The notes under the pieces were generated by a model. That model was not told where the DNA came from. It worked only from the letters and a program-made list of their open reading frames with translations, and searched no databases. The position numbers and the translations under genes were made by a program. Positions 1 through 9,727 of a stretch of 64,000 bases of DNA are shown piece after piece. How positions within the stretch are numbered: the stretch's first letter is position 1; every line of letters begins with the position of its first letter. Source of the stretch: Aradus depressus (taxonomy: Eukaryota > Arthropoda > Insecta > Hemiptera > Aradidae); contig OY759223.1 of assembly GCA_963662175.1 (NCBI GenBank), forward strand, positions 12,006,249-12,070,248, written 5' to 3'.

Positions 1-277
1 TCCCGGCCCAGGATCCCAGACTCCTGTGGCCCCTCCAAGCCCTGTCCTGGCTCAGAAGTGTGCTTCAAGGACACCCTCCTCGGGGACAGTGTCTGTATCT
101 GTCAGCAGGGATACAGGAGGGACCCGTCGGGCGGGTCCTGTCTGGATCTGAACGAGTGTCTAGAGTCAAAGGATAAGCCTTCCTGCGGACCCAATGCTGT
201 CTGTAAGAATCTTCCCGGCAGTTATGAGTGTCAATGTCCTCCAGGATTCAATGGAAATCCCTATATGTTATGTGAAG
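1..277 (+). CDS. dpy: dumpy exon 1 (5'-partial): EGF fragment + calcium-binding EGF
   Basis: Reads in frame from the first base, so the exon either continues from outside or starts at an AG near 11 or 19; the AG at 18-19 would give the phase-1 start typical of later exons, but no pyrimidine tract is visible. It encodes an EGF fragment around SCGPSKPC followed by a complete calcium-binding EGF beginning DLNEC and ending in a GFNGNP loop. The donor follows TGTGAAG, phase 1. Confidence 0.8.
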
Positions 278-896
278 GTTCGTTGATTTTAACTCTCTTA
301 GAATAAATTTAAGAATGTAAATTTTACAATTATGCAAGAAAAAAAGCGACAGTTTGTCTATTTAATGGTGTTTACTACAAATAATAGACTTTTCTACAAA
401 GTGCACCTACGTGTTCTAGGTAGGAAATTACAATGTTTTCCACAAAGATAGGAAATTAATTATTGAAAACCACTTTCTTTTCTAAAAAGGAAGGAGTAAC
501 GAACTTGTTCAACTCTCATATTGTCTGATGTCGCGAAAATATTGCATTTTATATTATTTGTTACAGGGATTCTACGTAAAAGTCTCTTTAGCCAAATATA
601 TCAGACTTTCTTTTTTGCAGAGATATTGTGAAACGCTTAATAAAAAATAAAGAAAAAACTATTTTTTTTTAAAAAGTATTATTAAATATTGTACCATCTT
701 CAATCAGGACTTAACAAATACAGTATTAGTAGGACTGAAGATGGTATCAATACCAAAAGTACTCCTATTTAAATATTTTGTGAAATAGACAATATTTTAA
801 TTTTTTCTTTATTTTCATCAGATATTTGTTAATGCTTTTAAGCAGTTTTCAGCAAATATCTATTCACTAATGTCCTTTTATTTGTTTGTTTAACAG
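278..896 (+). other. intron 1
   Basis: AT-rich, phase 1, gttcgt donor and a TTTGTTTAACAG acceptor. The only structure seen is a short imperfect hairpin at about 692-748, whose arms carry TACCATCTTCA in opposite orientation. No other gene or element recognised. Confidence 0.75.
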
Positions 897-1082
897 AATG
901 CAACACACTAGAGTGTCGATGTCGACCACCATATAAAATTGAAAAAGGAAAATGTGTATTGGCTGAATGTTCTGGTAAAAATAAATGTCCTAAGGGTGCG
1001 GAATGTATAACCATAACTGGAGGTGTAAGCTACTGCGCATGTCCCAAAGGATTACAACCTGATGTAGATGGCACTTGTAAAG
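897..1082 (+). CDS. dpy: dumpy exon 2: two short Cys-rich modules
   Basis: Symmetric phase 1-1 exon of 62 codons. The first half (ECNTLECRCRPPYK) is a short Cys cluster; the second (KCPKGAEC then YCACPKG) is a compact EGF-like module without the calcium-binding DxNEC start. Joins exon 1 as GAATGC. Confidence 0.8.
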
Positions 1083-1104
1083 GTTAGTATTTTTATATTA
1101 TATT

Positions 1105-1478
1105 ATATATGTAACAGAGGGCGCCGGTAGCTCAGTGGTATGCGTGCTTGACTACTGAGTTCAAGGTCGTGGGTTCGTAGCCCGACCGAGGCCCTTAGTT
1201 TATTTTATCCGGGAGGTAAAATAAACTTAAGCACGCCGTCCTTCGGATGGGACGTTAAGCGATGGTCCCGAGCCTGTACGATGTCAGCTACTCGTTAAAG
1301 ACCCCTACCCTCGATGAATAAAAATTTAGGGTAGGCAAAATTTAAGACTCCCACAGTAGAGTCGGGCTCATGTCCACCAGAGTGACGAAAGAGCGCTCTG
1401 GTAGTAGGCGATATGACCTCGTAGTTAAAGCCCGGGCATGAGTCATAAAACATAACCAACAACATATATGTAACAGAG
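1105..1478 (+). mobile_element. tRNA-derived SINE, full copy with 15-bp target-site duplication
   Basis: The element occupies 1120-1463. It opens GGCGCCGG followed by an A box (TAGCTCAGTGG, 1128-1138) and a B box (GGTTCGTAGCC, 1172-1182), as in tRNA promoters. A tRNA-unrelated body follows that recurs elsewhere in the window, with landmarks GTTAAGCGATGGTCCCGAGC, AGTCGGGCTCATGTCCACC and GTAGTAGGCGATATGACC, ending near AACATAACCAAC. A perfect 15-bp duplication (ATATATGTAACAGAG) flanks it at 1105-1119 and 1464-1478, the signature of LINE-driven insertion. It is not a tRNA gene: the 3' end does not pair with the 5' GGCGCC. Confidence 0.9.
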
Positions 1479-1890
1479 AAAGATGGAACAAATGTGTAAC
1501 AGTATTTAAGAAATAAACCTCATTTTTACTTTTTGCTTTTGTTTTGTTCTATCTTGTTTTATATTTATTTTATTTTTAATCAAGAAATAACAGTTTTACT
1601 TAGAAATAATTTAATTTAATTTAGGAACAATCGTTAAATTATTTTCTGATTCCTTCTGTTGAAAGAGCAGCAGACTCAAAACCTCCAAAAGGAGAGACTT
1701 TTGTTCTAAAAGAATGTCAATAAAGCTATTTTATTTTATTTTTATTATATTGAAAGCAAATTAAAAAAAAAAATGATAAAAAAAAAAAAATTGTATTATA
1801 TATGTATTTTTATATTATTAGGTATTATATTACTTTACTATATTAGTGCTATTACATTATTACTATTATATTAACCTTGCCCCAGTTGTA

Positions 1891-2503
1891 AGAAGTATAG
1901 GGAAAGTTATGTTATCGTTCAAAAATTCGATGCTGAGTTTTCAACCGAATTTGATATTTTCCTACCTCTAGATTCCAAAAATGAAAAAAATAAATAGGTG
2001 TGTGTCTGTAAACACGATAACTCTCGAAAGAATGAATATATCGACACGAAATTTTATTTGTGTATTCAGAACCCTCTAAGGACGACTCCTATTAATTTTC
2101 AGTCAAATCGGCCAAAGGAAAGTGGAGATTATGGGTGTGGCTTAACACAAAAACTCGAATAATAATTATTGTCGTTGTAATGAATGTGACAATGAATGAC
2201 ACGAAATTGCATGTATTTTTTTTCGTGTTTTTTCGAAATATATTTAAATTAAAATCCCGATGAGGATGGCATCTATTAATTCTCCGCGAAATCGGTCGAG
2301 GGGAAGAAGGGCTCAATTCAAATAACCGTAATAACTGCCGATGTAATGAATGTATCGAGACAAAACTTAGTATGAGGATTCAGAAGCCACTATGTATGAT
2401 ATATGTTGAATTTTAGCCCAAACGGTCTTTTGTCTTTGGAGGGAGAGCGGAAACGTACTTACTTAATTCTCACTAGGGAAGTACATAAACGTTGATTCAC
2501 TTA
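1891..2503 (+). repeat. dispersed repeat family A, long copy
   Basis: Runs from AGAAGTATAGGGAAAGTTATG to GGGAAGTACATAAACG. The same ordered landmarks recur in several introns: CACGATAACTC, GAATGTATCGACACGAAATT, AAATCGGCCAAAGG, GTATGAGGATTCAGAAG and CTGGGGAAGTACAT. No open frame and no clear terminal repeats, so the class is not assigned. Confidence 0.7.
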
Positions 2504-2585
2504 TTACTTTTTTTTTTAGTAAAGTTTAGTCCTAGTTCAAAAATTAATAAATATATTAATTCTATTTTTGTATTTATTTTTCCAG

Positions 2586-2831
2586 ATGTGAACGAATGTA
2601 TGGAGTTTGGAACTTGTGGCTATGGAGCAGAATGTATCAACACACCTGGTTCTTACAAGTGTTCCTGTCCATCCGGCTACAGTGGAGATCCGTACAGAGT
2701 CTGCGCACCTGATCAGATCCGTTGTGAACATGATGTCGACTGTTCAGCAAATGAGAAATGTATACAACCTGGAGAATGTATCTGCCCTCCACCATACTTT
2801 ACCGACATCCGGGACAACAATAAATGCAAAA
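2586..2831 (+). CDS. dpy: dumpy exon 3: calcium-binding EGF + DPY-type module
   Basis: Phase 1-1. Starts DVNECMEFGTCGYGAEC, a canonical calcium-binding EGF (DxNEC, NTPGSYKC), followed by a DPY-type segment RCEHDVDCSANEKC and a short C-I-C-P-P-P-Y turn. Acceptor TTTTTCCAG, donor AAAAGTAAGT. Confidence 0.87.
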
Positions 2832-3132
2832 GTAAGTAAAAGTGGTCTCAAGCTTTAAAGTTTTATAGTCGATAATAATAATAATAATTATACTTCGTAT
2901 AGATGGGAAGGTTAAACGTAAAAAAAATTACTTATAAACACGAAAATAACGAAACAAGCTATTTGTATTAAAGCAAAAAATCTATTATGGATTTGAAAGG
3001 AAAAATATATTCTGGGCTAATCTAGATTAACAATGAATACATGAAATGACCTACTGACAACCATAAATGATTCAGTTCATATGAGTATAATATAATATAA
3101 TATTTTGTAACTGAGAATTTTATATTTTCTAG
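2832..3132 (+). other. intron 3
   Basis: Short phase-1 intron with an ATA trinucleotide run at its start and a TACTTCGTATAGATGGG scrap that resembles the left end of dispersed repeat family A. Nothing else recognised. Confidence 0.7.
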
Positions 3133-3360
3133 GTCCATGTGAAAGGTTTCCTTGCGGCCTCAACGCCAAATGTACACCCAGTGATCCTCCTAAATGTCTT
3201 TGTACTGCTGGATTTAAGGGTGATCCCCTCCAAGGGTGCATAGACGAAGATGAATGCACTAAGAATCCATGCGCTTCTGGGGCTCATTGCATCAATGAAA
3301 AAGGTTCATACAAGTGCATCTGTCCCTCTGGAACAAAAGGGGATCCTTACAAATTTGGAT
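3133..3360 (+). CDS. dpy: dumpy exon 4: EGF + calcium-binding EGF
   Basis: Phase 1-1. EGF-like PCERFPCGLNAKC with a GFKGDP loop, then a calcium-binding EGF beginning DEDECTKNPC with GSYKC and GTKGDP. Donor GGATGTAAGT splits a Cys codon completed by exon 5. Confidence 0.87.
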
Positions 3361-3518
3361 GTAAGTATAAATAAATAAATGGATATATCGTTGTAAAAAT
3401 TTAAGGGAAATAATATTATAAAACATTATTGAACAAAAATGTACAAAAATTAATAAGAGTCTAATTTTTCAATTTTGCGACTGAAATATATGTAACTCAT
3501 CTTATTTATTTCAACCAG

Positions 3519-3719
3519 GTACGGGTGCAGAGGCTAAAATAGAATGTAGTAGTGACAACGACTGCGCTGGACAATTGGCGTGTATTCAGGGTTCTTGTGT
3601 GAATCCCTGCAATTCTTTGCCTTGTGGTCGCAATGCATATTGTGAGTCCGAAAATCATGCTGCTTGGTGTAGATGTGCTGTCGGATTTGTTGAATCTTCC
3701 AATGGCGACTGTGTTTCAC
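3519..3719 (+). CDS. dpy: dumpy exon 5: DPY module + EGF
   Basis: Phase 1-1. DPY module ECSSDNDCAGQLAC ending SCVNPC, then EGF LPCGRNAYC with CRCAVGF. This is the classical DPY-then-EGF order. Confidence 0.87.
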
Positions 3720-4537
3720 GTAAGTTTAAAAAGAAGTTTTAACTCTTTCCTCGAGCATCCTTTCGAATGTTATATAAATCATTATTTAGAATGTTATATA
3801 AATCATTATTTAGGGACATTAACTAATTCAAAAAAAAATAAGAAGGTCTAACAATTAACTGAAAAACAATAATTTTTATAAAAAAATGAGAAATAAATGA
3901 ATCAAAATAAAATGAAAATAAAGGAAAAGAGAGCAATGTAACACTACTTATGTTCCAACTGAGCTGATGGAACAGTAAAGTAACAGTATTTTCAGTTGTG
4001 GGGGGAGAGACATTAGACGAGAACTAACCCATAGGAGATAGCATTAGAAGTCAGAGGTTTTCTGGGTTAGGAGATACTGACAAAGTAGGCATTTAAATGA
4101 ATTGAGGGTCGGAGCAGGGCGAATCTGGGGGAGTTAGTTATCCTGGATAAGGAAAGAGTTGTGAAAGGTTGTTGTTCTGTGGGAGAGGAGGAGGGACGGA
4201 ATCTGGAGAGGGAGAGAGTTCCAGAGGGAGTTAGCCTGGATAAGGAAGGAGTTGTGGTAGGTTGTTCTATGGGAAAGGGGGAGGGACGGAATCTGGAGAG
4301 GGAGAGAACTCCAGAGGGAGTTTGACTGGATGAGGAAAGGTGGTTGCTCTGTGGAAAGGGAGGTAATGGGATCTTGCGATTTTCTGATGGATTTGGGAGC
4401 ACTTGGAAGATATTTGAAATATGATTGAGGAAAATTGTTTAATTTTATGACCTTCTCTGTGTCGACGAGCCATTTCTAGAAAAAATATTTTTTCTATATA
4501 TATATATTTTTTTCTAATTTTTGTTCAATTTTTTTAG
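3720..4537 (+). other. intron 5, with a purine-rich minisatellite
   Basis: Contains a 24-bp direct duplication (AATGTTATATAAATC...) near 3767-3812 and a purine-rich tandem repeat at about 4100-4360, described separately. The 3' part is an AT microsatellite and a T-rich tract before the TTTTTTAG acceptor. Confidence 0.7.
4100..4360. repeat. purine-rich minisatellite, unit about 90 bp
   Basis: Imperfect tandem copies carry the same ordered words: CTGGATAAGGAA, GTTGTTCT, GGGAGGGACGGAATCTGG, AGAGGGAGAGA and CCAGAGGGAG. Two copies of ATCTGGAGAG lie 90 bp apart (4201 and 4291). It explains the Ser/Pro-rich open frames on the opposite strand. Confidence 0.7.
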
Positions 4538-4831
4538 CATGCACTGACGTTGTTTGTGGACGAGGTGCTCAGTGTATAGTCACCTCCAATGGAGCCACAT
4601 GTAAATGCGCAGAGGGCACCCGGGGAAACCCCTTCCCTGGCGGTGAATGTCAACGAGATGTGTGTTCTCCGTCCAAGCCCTGCGCACATCCGAGTGTCTG
4701 TGTGTCGGGCCGCTGTCGAGAGAAGTGTCAGGATGTCATCTGTGGTGTAGGCGCCCGATGTGATCCTGTCACTAGTCAATGTGTCTGCAATCCTCTGTTC
4801 ATCGGAAATCCTGACCTCGTTTGCATGCCTC
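4538..4831 (+). CDS. dpy: dumpy exon 6: EGF + DPY-type module + EGF
   Basis: Phase 1-1, 98 codons. EGF PCTDVVCGRGAQC with GTRGNP, a Cys-rich link VCSPSKPCAHPSVC, then EGF VICGVGARCDP with LFIGNP. Starts after a T-rich AG and ends before GTAAGC. Confidence 0.87.
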
Positions 4832-5161
4832 GTAAGCTTTCTTATTACATACATGAATCAAATAGAACAAAAATTGTTGGGAAAAATGTAATATTTTCCA
4901 CTATCTCTGTAGTTTGTAAATAAGCAGTAGTATTATATTTTGGACTTTTTGCTTAAATAATTATTTGCATATTTTTATTGTTCCGATATTTGTCGAATAC
5001 AGTGCACTGCTTAAGATGAAGGCGTGTATACAATATTTCATTAATTGAGTTTTACATTTTTACAACATTTGTATATTACATATATAAATACATGTGTATA
5101 TATAAATGTTTTTTTAAAACTTGTTTAAAACTATGAACATTCTTTTTATTTTATTTTGCAG
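4832..5161 (+). other. intron 6
   Basis: AT-rich phase-1 intron with a good acceptor (TTATTTTGCAG). No gene, repeat or structure recognised. Confidence 0.75.
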
Positions 5162-5413
5162 CAATCGCTATTCCAATGTGTTTACCTGTTTGCGGTAAAA
5201 ACGCCCACTGCTCCTATGGAGTCAATGGTAACTTATGCTCTTGTAATCCTGGCACTACTGGAAACCCTTACGACGAATGTACAACACCTGTTGTTCCTAA
5301 AACATGTGCAACGACTGCATGTGGAAAAGGTTCTTTGTGCAAGCAGACGTTAAATTCTGTTGAATGCATTTGTCCACCGGGCTTTAGAGGAAATCCATAT
5401 GTACAGTGTCAAG
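5162..5413 (+). CDS. dpy: dumpy exon 7: two EGF modules
   Basis: Phase 1-1. EGF CLPVCGKNAHC with GTTGNP, then EGF TCATTACGKGSLC with CICPPGFRGNP. No DPY module intervenes; the link is a TTPVVPK proline-rich stretch. Confidence 0.87.
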
Positions 5414-5496
5414 GTACATTTTTCAAATCTCATTTATAACTTTATTGTCAGTATAATAGGGAATTTGTAGAAATTAATTGATTTTATTTATTTCAG

Positions 5497-5686
5497 ATGT
5501 TGATGAGTGCATTGGGGATGCATGTGGAACAAATGCTGTTTGCATTAATGTACCTGGAAGCTATGATTGCCGCTGCAAAGATGGTTTCATTGGAAATCCG
5601 TTTGCCAATTGTATGGCTCTTGCCCTTCAGGGCTGCCAGGATCCTGCAACGTGCAGTTGCAGCAAAAACAATCTTTGTCCAACGGG
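5497..5686 (+). CDS. dpy: dumpy exon 8: calcium-binding EGF + start of next module
   Basis: Starts phase 1 and ends phase 2. Calcium-binding EGF DVDECIGDACGTNAVC with GSYDC and GFIGNP, then CQDPATCSCSKNNLC running into exon 9. The donor after ACGGG (GG|GTAATT) leaves a split Gly codon completed by the A at 6711, which restores the module. Confidence 0.85.
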
Positions 5687-5773
5687 GTAATTAATTTTAA
5701 AATACTTCAGTTTCATTTCATAGTGTTAGTAAATTAATGAATAACGCTGTTTAAAATTATTATTTTTACTTCT

Positions 5774-6230
5774 TTACACCTATCGTATAAGGAAGTATTG
5801 TTATCGTGCGAAAATTCGAGATCGAGGTTTCAATGAGTTTTCACGTTTTAAGGTCCCCTGATTACTTTTTTGATCATTTTCGCGATGATATCTATCTGTA
5901 TGTACGATTGTAGCTATGAACTTGAAATTTGGAATAAAAAGGTTATGTTTATGATTTAAACAAAAATTGTTTTAAATAAATGTTGTAGAGAAAATTTTCG
6001 CAGGTCGGCCGGTTTTTGAGATACATGCCGAAAACCTTCCTGAAATGTAGTTTTGAAACAGATATTTTTAGACGTTTCCTTGATTTACCCGAAAACGGTT
6101 AGTCCTATCGAAACATTGGTTCTAACCAAAAATGTTCCTTATTAAATTTCCAATCTCTCTGAGTCCTCAGATTTGGGATAGGATCAATTCAATCAAAGTT
6201 ATAGCTCCTAAAAGAATTAAAAATAAATTA
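5774..6230 (+). repeat. dispersed repeat related to family A
   Basis: Begins CACCTATCGTATAAGGAAG and continues GTTATCGTGCGAAAATTCG. The order GAAGT-ATT-GTTATCG-AAAATTCGA, then fixed words on temperature-like 'GATAGCTAT' spacing, parallels the left part of family A but with weak identity. It may be a diverged subfamily. No frame or terminal repeat recognised. Confidence 0.45.
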
Positions 6231-6309
6231 CCGTAGGATAATAATAAAATATTTTTTATTATTATTAGTTTTTATGAAATATTATAAAAATTAAGAAAAA
6301 AAATTAAAT

Positions 6310-6563
6310 ATATGTGATGTGGCCATTACAGGACTTTCTTATACCAACCAGGCCCTCTCTCTTCCTTTCCCCTTCTCAAAATCATTTCATATATTGGTAT
6401 AACTGCATATAAGAAAGTCACTCAGAATTAGGTTGTACAATGAAACAAAAAAATACTATAATATTCAGTAATGTCAATATGAAATGATTTTGAGAGGGGG
6501 GAGGGGGAGATATCTGTAAGCGTGGTTGGTATAAGAAAGTCCTGTAATGGCCACATCACATAT
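6310..6563. mobile_element. fold-back / MITE-like element with long inverted arms
   Basis: The left arm begins ATATGTGATGTGGCCATTAC and continues through GACTTTCTTATACCAACC to AATCATTTCATAT (about 6310-6393). The right arm (about 6478-6563) is its reverse complement, ending GTAATGGCCACATCACATAT. Arms are about 85 bp with small mismatches around a loop that repeats ATAAGAAAGTCA. Such structure fits a non-autonomous DNA element; the target duplication is unclear because the flanks are TA-rich. Confidence 0.85.
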
Positions 6564-6710
6564 TTATATATATTTATTTCTTCAATGTTTTCTACGAGTG
6601 ATGGAGAAATGCTGTTTCCGAAATCATAATCAATCTTAAAATAATTTATATATAATGTAATATTTATTTATTGGAGTATTTAAGTTCATGTAATTTTTGT
6701 GTATTTTCAG

Positions 6711-8275
6711 ATACACATGTAAAAGAGGAAGATGTAAGAATCAATGTGAAGGAGTGAAATGTGGACCACGAGCTGCCTGTGTTACTGGGAAATGTGTCTG
6801 TCCTCCGGGTCTTTATGGAAACCCTGCAGACTTGAAGAACGGCTGCCGAATACAGGGACAATGTACCAATGATTTTGACTGTAAAAACAATGAAATTTGC
6901 CTTCAACAAAGCAAAGGTGTTCGACAGTGTATCGATGCTTGCAAGAAGCTCCAGTGCGGCCCTAATGCATTCTGCGTGACTGACAAACATCGATCAACTT
7001 GCATCTGTGCTGATGGTTATACAGGCGTGCCAAGTGATTTGACACTTGGTTGTCAAAAAGAAAGAGCAGTCCCTAGAGAAGAATGTGAAAAGAATGAAGA
7101 TTGCTCATCTGGTTTTGTTTGCGCCGTAGATGTGAACGGAGCTAAGTCTTGTGTTGATCAATGTTGGAATGTTGCCTGTGGACAAAATGAAATTTGCTCT
7201 GTTGAAAGACCTGGATATCCGATCTGCAAATGTGCCGATGGTTTTATATGGAACCCTTTTAATTCTGCTTGTGAGAAACCCTCGCTGCCAAATTGTAACA
7301 CAAATACGGATTGTAAACCGAAAGAAGCGTGTCATCCTGACGCTTTAGGAGTTTTGAAGTGTCTCGATGTATGTTTAGACTTTACTTGTCCTCAGAATGC
7401 TATATGTGTGGCTTCAGATCATGCTGGATTTTGTCAGTGCATTCCCGGGTACACAGGGAATCCTAATGATAGAAACGGATGTGTTCTGGCTATGAGGAAT
7501 ACATGTAGTCAAGATGCTCAGTGTTCTGAAACGGAGAAGTGTAAAAAAGGAAGAAATAGCGTTATGACGTGCAGGCCGGCGTGTGAGAGTATCAAATGTG
7601 GAAAGGAGGCTGTGTGTATCGCGAATAATCATTTTGCGCAATGTCAGTGTCCTCCGGGGCCTTACACGGGCGATCCGAATACTACAGGATGTACCCAAGT
7701 GCCATGTGTATATAACTCAGATTGTCCTCACCATCAGCTGTGTAATCGACTTTCCCATCGATGCTACGATGTGTGTGATGATTACAAATGTGGAGATAAC
7801 GCTGTGTGTATTGGTGCATCACATCATGCCATTTGCCAATGTCCGCCTGGTTTTCGTGCCAATCCACTGCCTGATATTGAATGTGTTCCAGTCGACGTAT
7901 GCCAACCAAACCCGTGTCATACCTCAGCCATTTGTGAAACTACGCCATCCCTCGGGTACAGGTGCAAGTGTCCACCGAACACAGTCGGGGATCCCATCAC
8001 AACAGGATGTCGGACGGAGGGCAATTGCCCCAACGGTGATAGAGACTGCCCCGAGAAGTCGGTTTGTCAGAATGGCCGCTGTGTGGATCCCTGTGAACAG
8101 GCCTGCGGTGCTAACACTCAGTGCACTGTCCTTGACAGGAAGCCCATCTGCTCCTGTCCACCCAAGTTCCAGTCTGTTGCTTCAGGGCCTCGGGCTCCCT
8201 GCGTCAGAACAGCTCTTCAATGCACTTCTGATATAGACTGCAATGGCGACATTTGCATCAATGGACAGTGTAAAG
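6711..8275 (+). CDS. dpy: dumpy exon 9: long fused exon, eight EGF and seven DPY modules
   Basis: 1,565 bp, phase 2 to phase 1, the longest rod exon. Modules in order: EGF (NQCEGVKCGPRAAC), DPY (QCTNDFDCKNNEIC), EGF (CKKLQCGPNAFC), DPY (ECEKNEDCSSGFVC), EGF (CWNVACGQNEIC), DPY (NCNTNTDCKPKEAC), EGF (CLDFTCPQNAIC), DPY (TCSQDAQCSETEKC), EGF (CESIKCGKEAVC), DPY (PCVYNSDCPHHQLC), EGF (CDDYKCGDNAVC), EGF (VCQPNPCHTSAIC), DPY (NCPNGDRDCPEKSVC), EGF (CEQACGANTQC), DPY (QCTSDIDCNGDIC). The regular DPY-EGF alternation is the strongest evidence for dumpy. An upstream in-frame extension to about 6697 is intronic: the acceptor TATTTTCAG sits at 6710. Confidence 0.92.
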
Positions 8276-8710
8276 GTAACTGAGAGAATTAATTTTAATA
8301 GTAATAATAACATTTTGAAAGACTACTTGCTGGGGGGGGGGGGGGGGGAGAGAGAGAGAGAGAGAGGCTTGGTCTTAAACATTTGAGCACAAACTCCAAG
8401 TCTCTAGCTGTAATAGAGGTCGAGATCCCTACACAGGCTCTGATGAAACCTGAAGATCTTGGAAATTTCCACCAAACATGGCTAAGAACCATCTCACAAA
8501 TACCAGCTTTTGAAACAAACAAACTGCTTTGAAATCGGTTCAGCCGTCTTGGAGCTACGTTGCCACACACACACAGACAAAGGCTTCAGAGTTATAACAC
8601 CCCTCCTTTTGCGTCGGGGTTAAAAATTTACTTTATCAATAATTAATTGCAATTGTGATTTTTTTTTTTTTACAAATGTTTATTATTACAATTTTACTTT
8701 GTTTTTTCAG
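8276..8710 (+). other. intron 9, with G/GA tract and a LINE-tail-like segment
   Basis: Holds a G-run then GA-run microsatellite (about 8333-8367). A segment at about 8380-8630 contains CGGTTCAGCCGTCTTGG, an ACACACAC run and ends GCGTCGGGGTTAAAAA. That combination resembles the 3' tail of RTE-type LINEs, by recollection of such tails only. Acceptor GTTTTTTCAG. Confidence 0.5.
8333..8367. repeat. poly-G / GA microsatellite
   Basis: A run of about 17 G followed by nine or so GA dinucleotides. Simple-sequence repeat with no evident function. Confidence 0.9.
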
Positions 8711-8899
8711 TGGTTTGTCGGACATCAAAGGACTGCTCTTCTGGAGAGAGGTGTATTCAGAATAAATGCCAATCAACCTGCGTTGGACATAGCCAGTGTC
8801 TCAGCAACCAAGCCTGTGTGAACGGTGTCTGTATGATCGGCTGCAGGAGCAACAAGGACTGTCCCAATGAACAAGCCTGTGTTTCTAATAAATGTCAAG
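8711..8899 (+). CDS. dpy: dumpy exon 10: three DPY-type modules in tandem
   Basis: Phase 1-1, 63 codons, with no EGF. Three consecutive DPY-type units: VCRTSKDCSSGERC, CVGHSQCLSNQAC and CRSNKDCPNEQAC. The Cys spacing is identical in each. Confidence 0.87.
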
Positions 8900-8926
8900 G
8901 TACGTCTCATTGTATACTTTTCATGA

Positions 8927-9096
8927 GTACCTGACAGTACAGACTCGGGACCATCGCTTAACATCCCATACGAAGGACGAGTGCTCAAGGTTTCTTTTAC
9001 CTCCGAAATTAAAATCCTAAGGGCCTCGGCCGGGTTTCGGACCCGCGATCTTGAGCTCAGTAGGCTAGCGCACTACCTCTGAGCTACCGGCGCCCT
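8927..9096 (-). mobile_element. tRNA-derived SINE, 5' half, reverse strand
   Basis: Read on the minus strand it starts GGGCGCCGGTAGCTCAGAGG, carries the B-box region (CGCGGGTCCGAAACCC) and continues to GCGATGGTCCCGAGTC and GTCAGGTAC. It lacks the 3' body of the full copy in intron 2. Confidence 0.85.
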
Positions 9097-9193
9097 CTAG
9101 CGCTACTATTGAATGCATTTATTATTATTTGAGCCGATCTCTTCAATGTATATCTTCAAATATCAAGCTCTACCCTTAAAGTAACATACAAAT

Positions 9194-9727
9194 AAAAGAA
9201 ACGTTGGCGTAGCTAGGGGGGGGGGCACGCCCCCCAGAATGCCCAGTGCCCCCAGAAAAGTACGATCCAATGTACCTAATTTAAAAAAAATTATAATATA
9301 AAACAACTCCACCACAGACAAACATTACAGTCAAGACATTAGAAGGATATAGAAAGCTTCAGTTCCCAGTCAAAAGTTATTTGGATTGAAATTACTTAAC
9401 AACTCTTAATGTTTGGACTCCAACGAATGCTGCCAATCGGCGAAGTATCAGAGTTTAGCGAACGCATCGTCGTGCGTGTCGCAACAATACGTTCCGCAAT
9501 TTTGAAATCTCTCCCAAAAACTCAATTCTCTCATGTGTCAATGTTGCACAGAGTAAAAAATAAAATTTCAGCTGAAAAATTAAGATTGGATGACTAGACT
9601 TTGTGTTCATTATTTTGTTATAACATACTAATATTTTGTGTATGGTATTTGATTGTTAATTATTAAGTTTAATTAAACTTAAACTGAACCCCCCGAGAAT
9701 AATGCTAGCTACGCCAATGAAAAGACA
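9194..9727. mobile_element. non-autonomous hAT-like DNA transposon with 8-bp target duplication
   Basis: The element at 9202-9719 (518 bp) has inverted ends: left CGTTGGCGTAGCTAG, right CTAGCTACGCCAATG. Eight-base flanks AAAAGAAA (9194-9201) and AAAAGACA (9720-9727) match at seven of eight, as expected for hAT target duplications. Runs of G then C lie just inside the left end. A 62-codon frame at 9409 ends with a segment (MLHRVKNKISAEKLRLDD) that faintly recalls an hAT transposase C-terminus, so this may be a deletion derivative. Confidence 0.85.

Larger units (their letters stand above)
1083..2585 (+). other. intron 2, containing a full SINE and a dispersed repeat
   Basis: Phase-1 intron. 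It holds a complete tRNA-derived SINE with target duplications and, downstream, a long copy of the dispersed family described separately. The stretch between them (about 1480-1890) is low-complexity A/T sequence with nothing recognised. Confidence 0.75.
5687..6710 (+). other. intron 8 (phase 2), with two repeats
   Basis: Contains a dispersed repeat related to family A (about 5774-6230) and a long fold-back element (6310-6563). The remainder is AT-rich with nothing recognised. Acceptor GTGTATTTTCAG. Confidence 0.75.

Noticed and set aside
1120..1192. tRNA gene
   Set aside because: A and B boxes are present, but the 3' side does not pair with the 5' GGCGCC and the sequence runs into a repeated non-tRNA body with target duplications; it is a SINE.
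4067..4473. Ser/Pro-rich reverse-strand proteins
   Set aside because: Translation of the purine-rich minisatellite; no other coding evidence.
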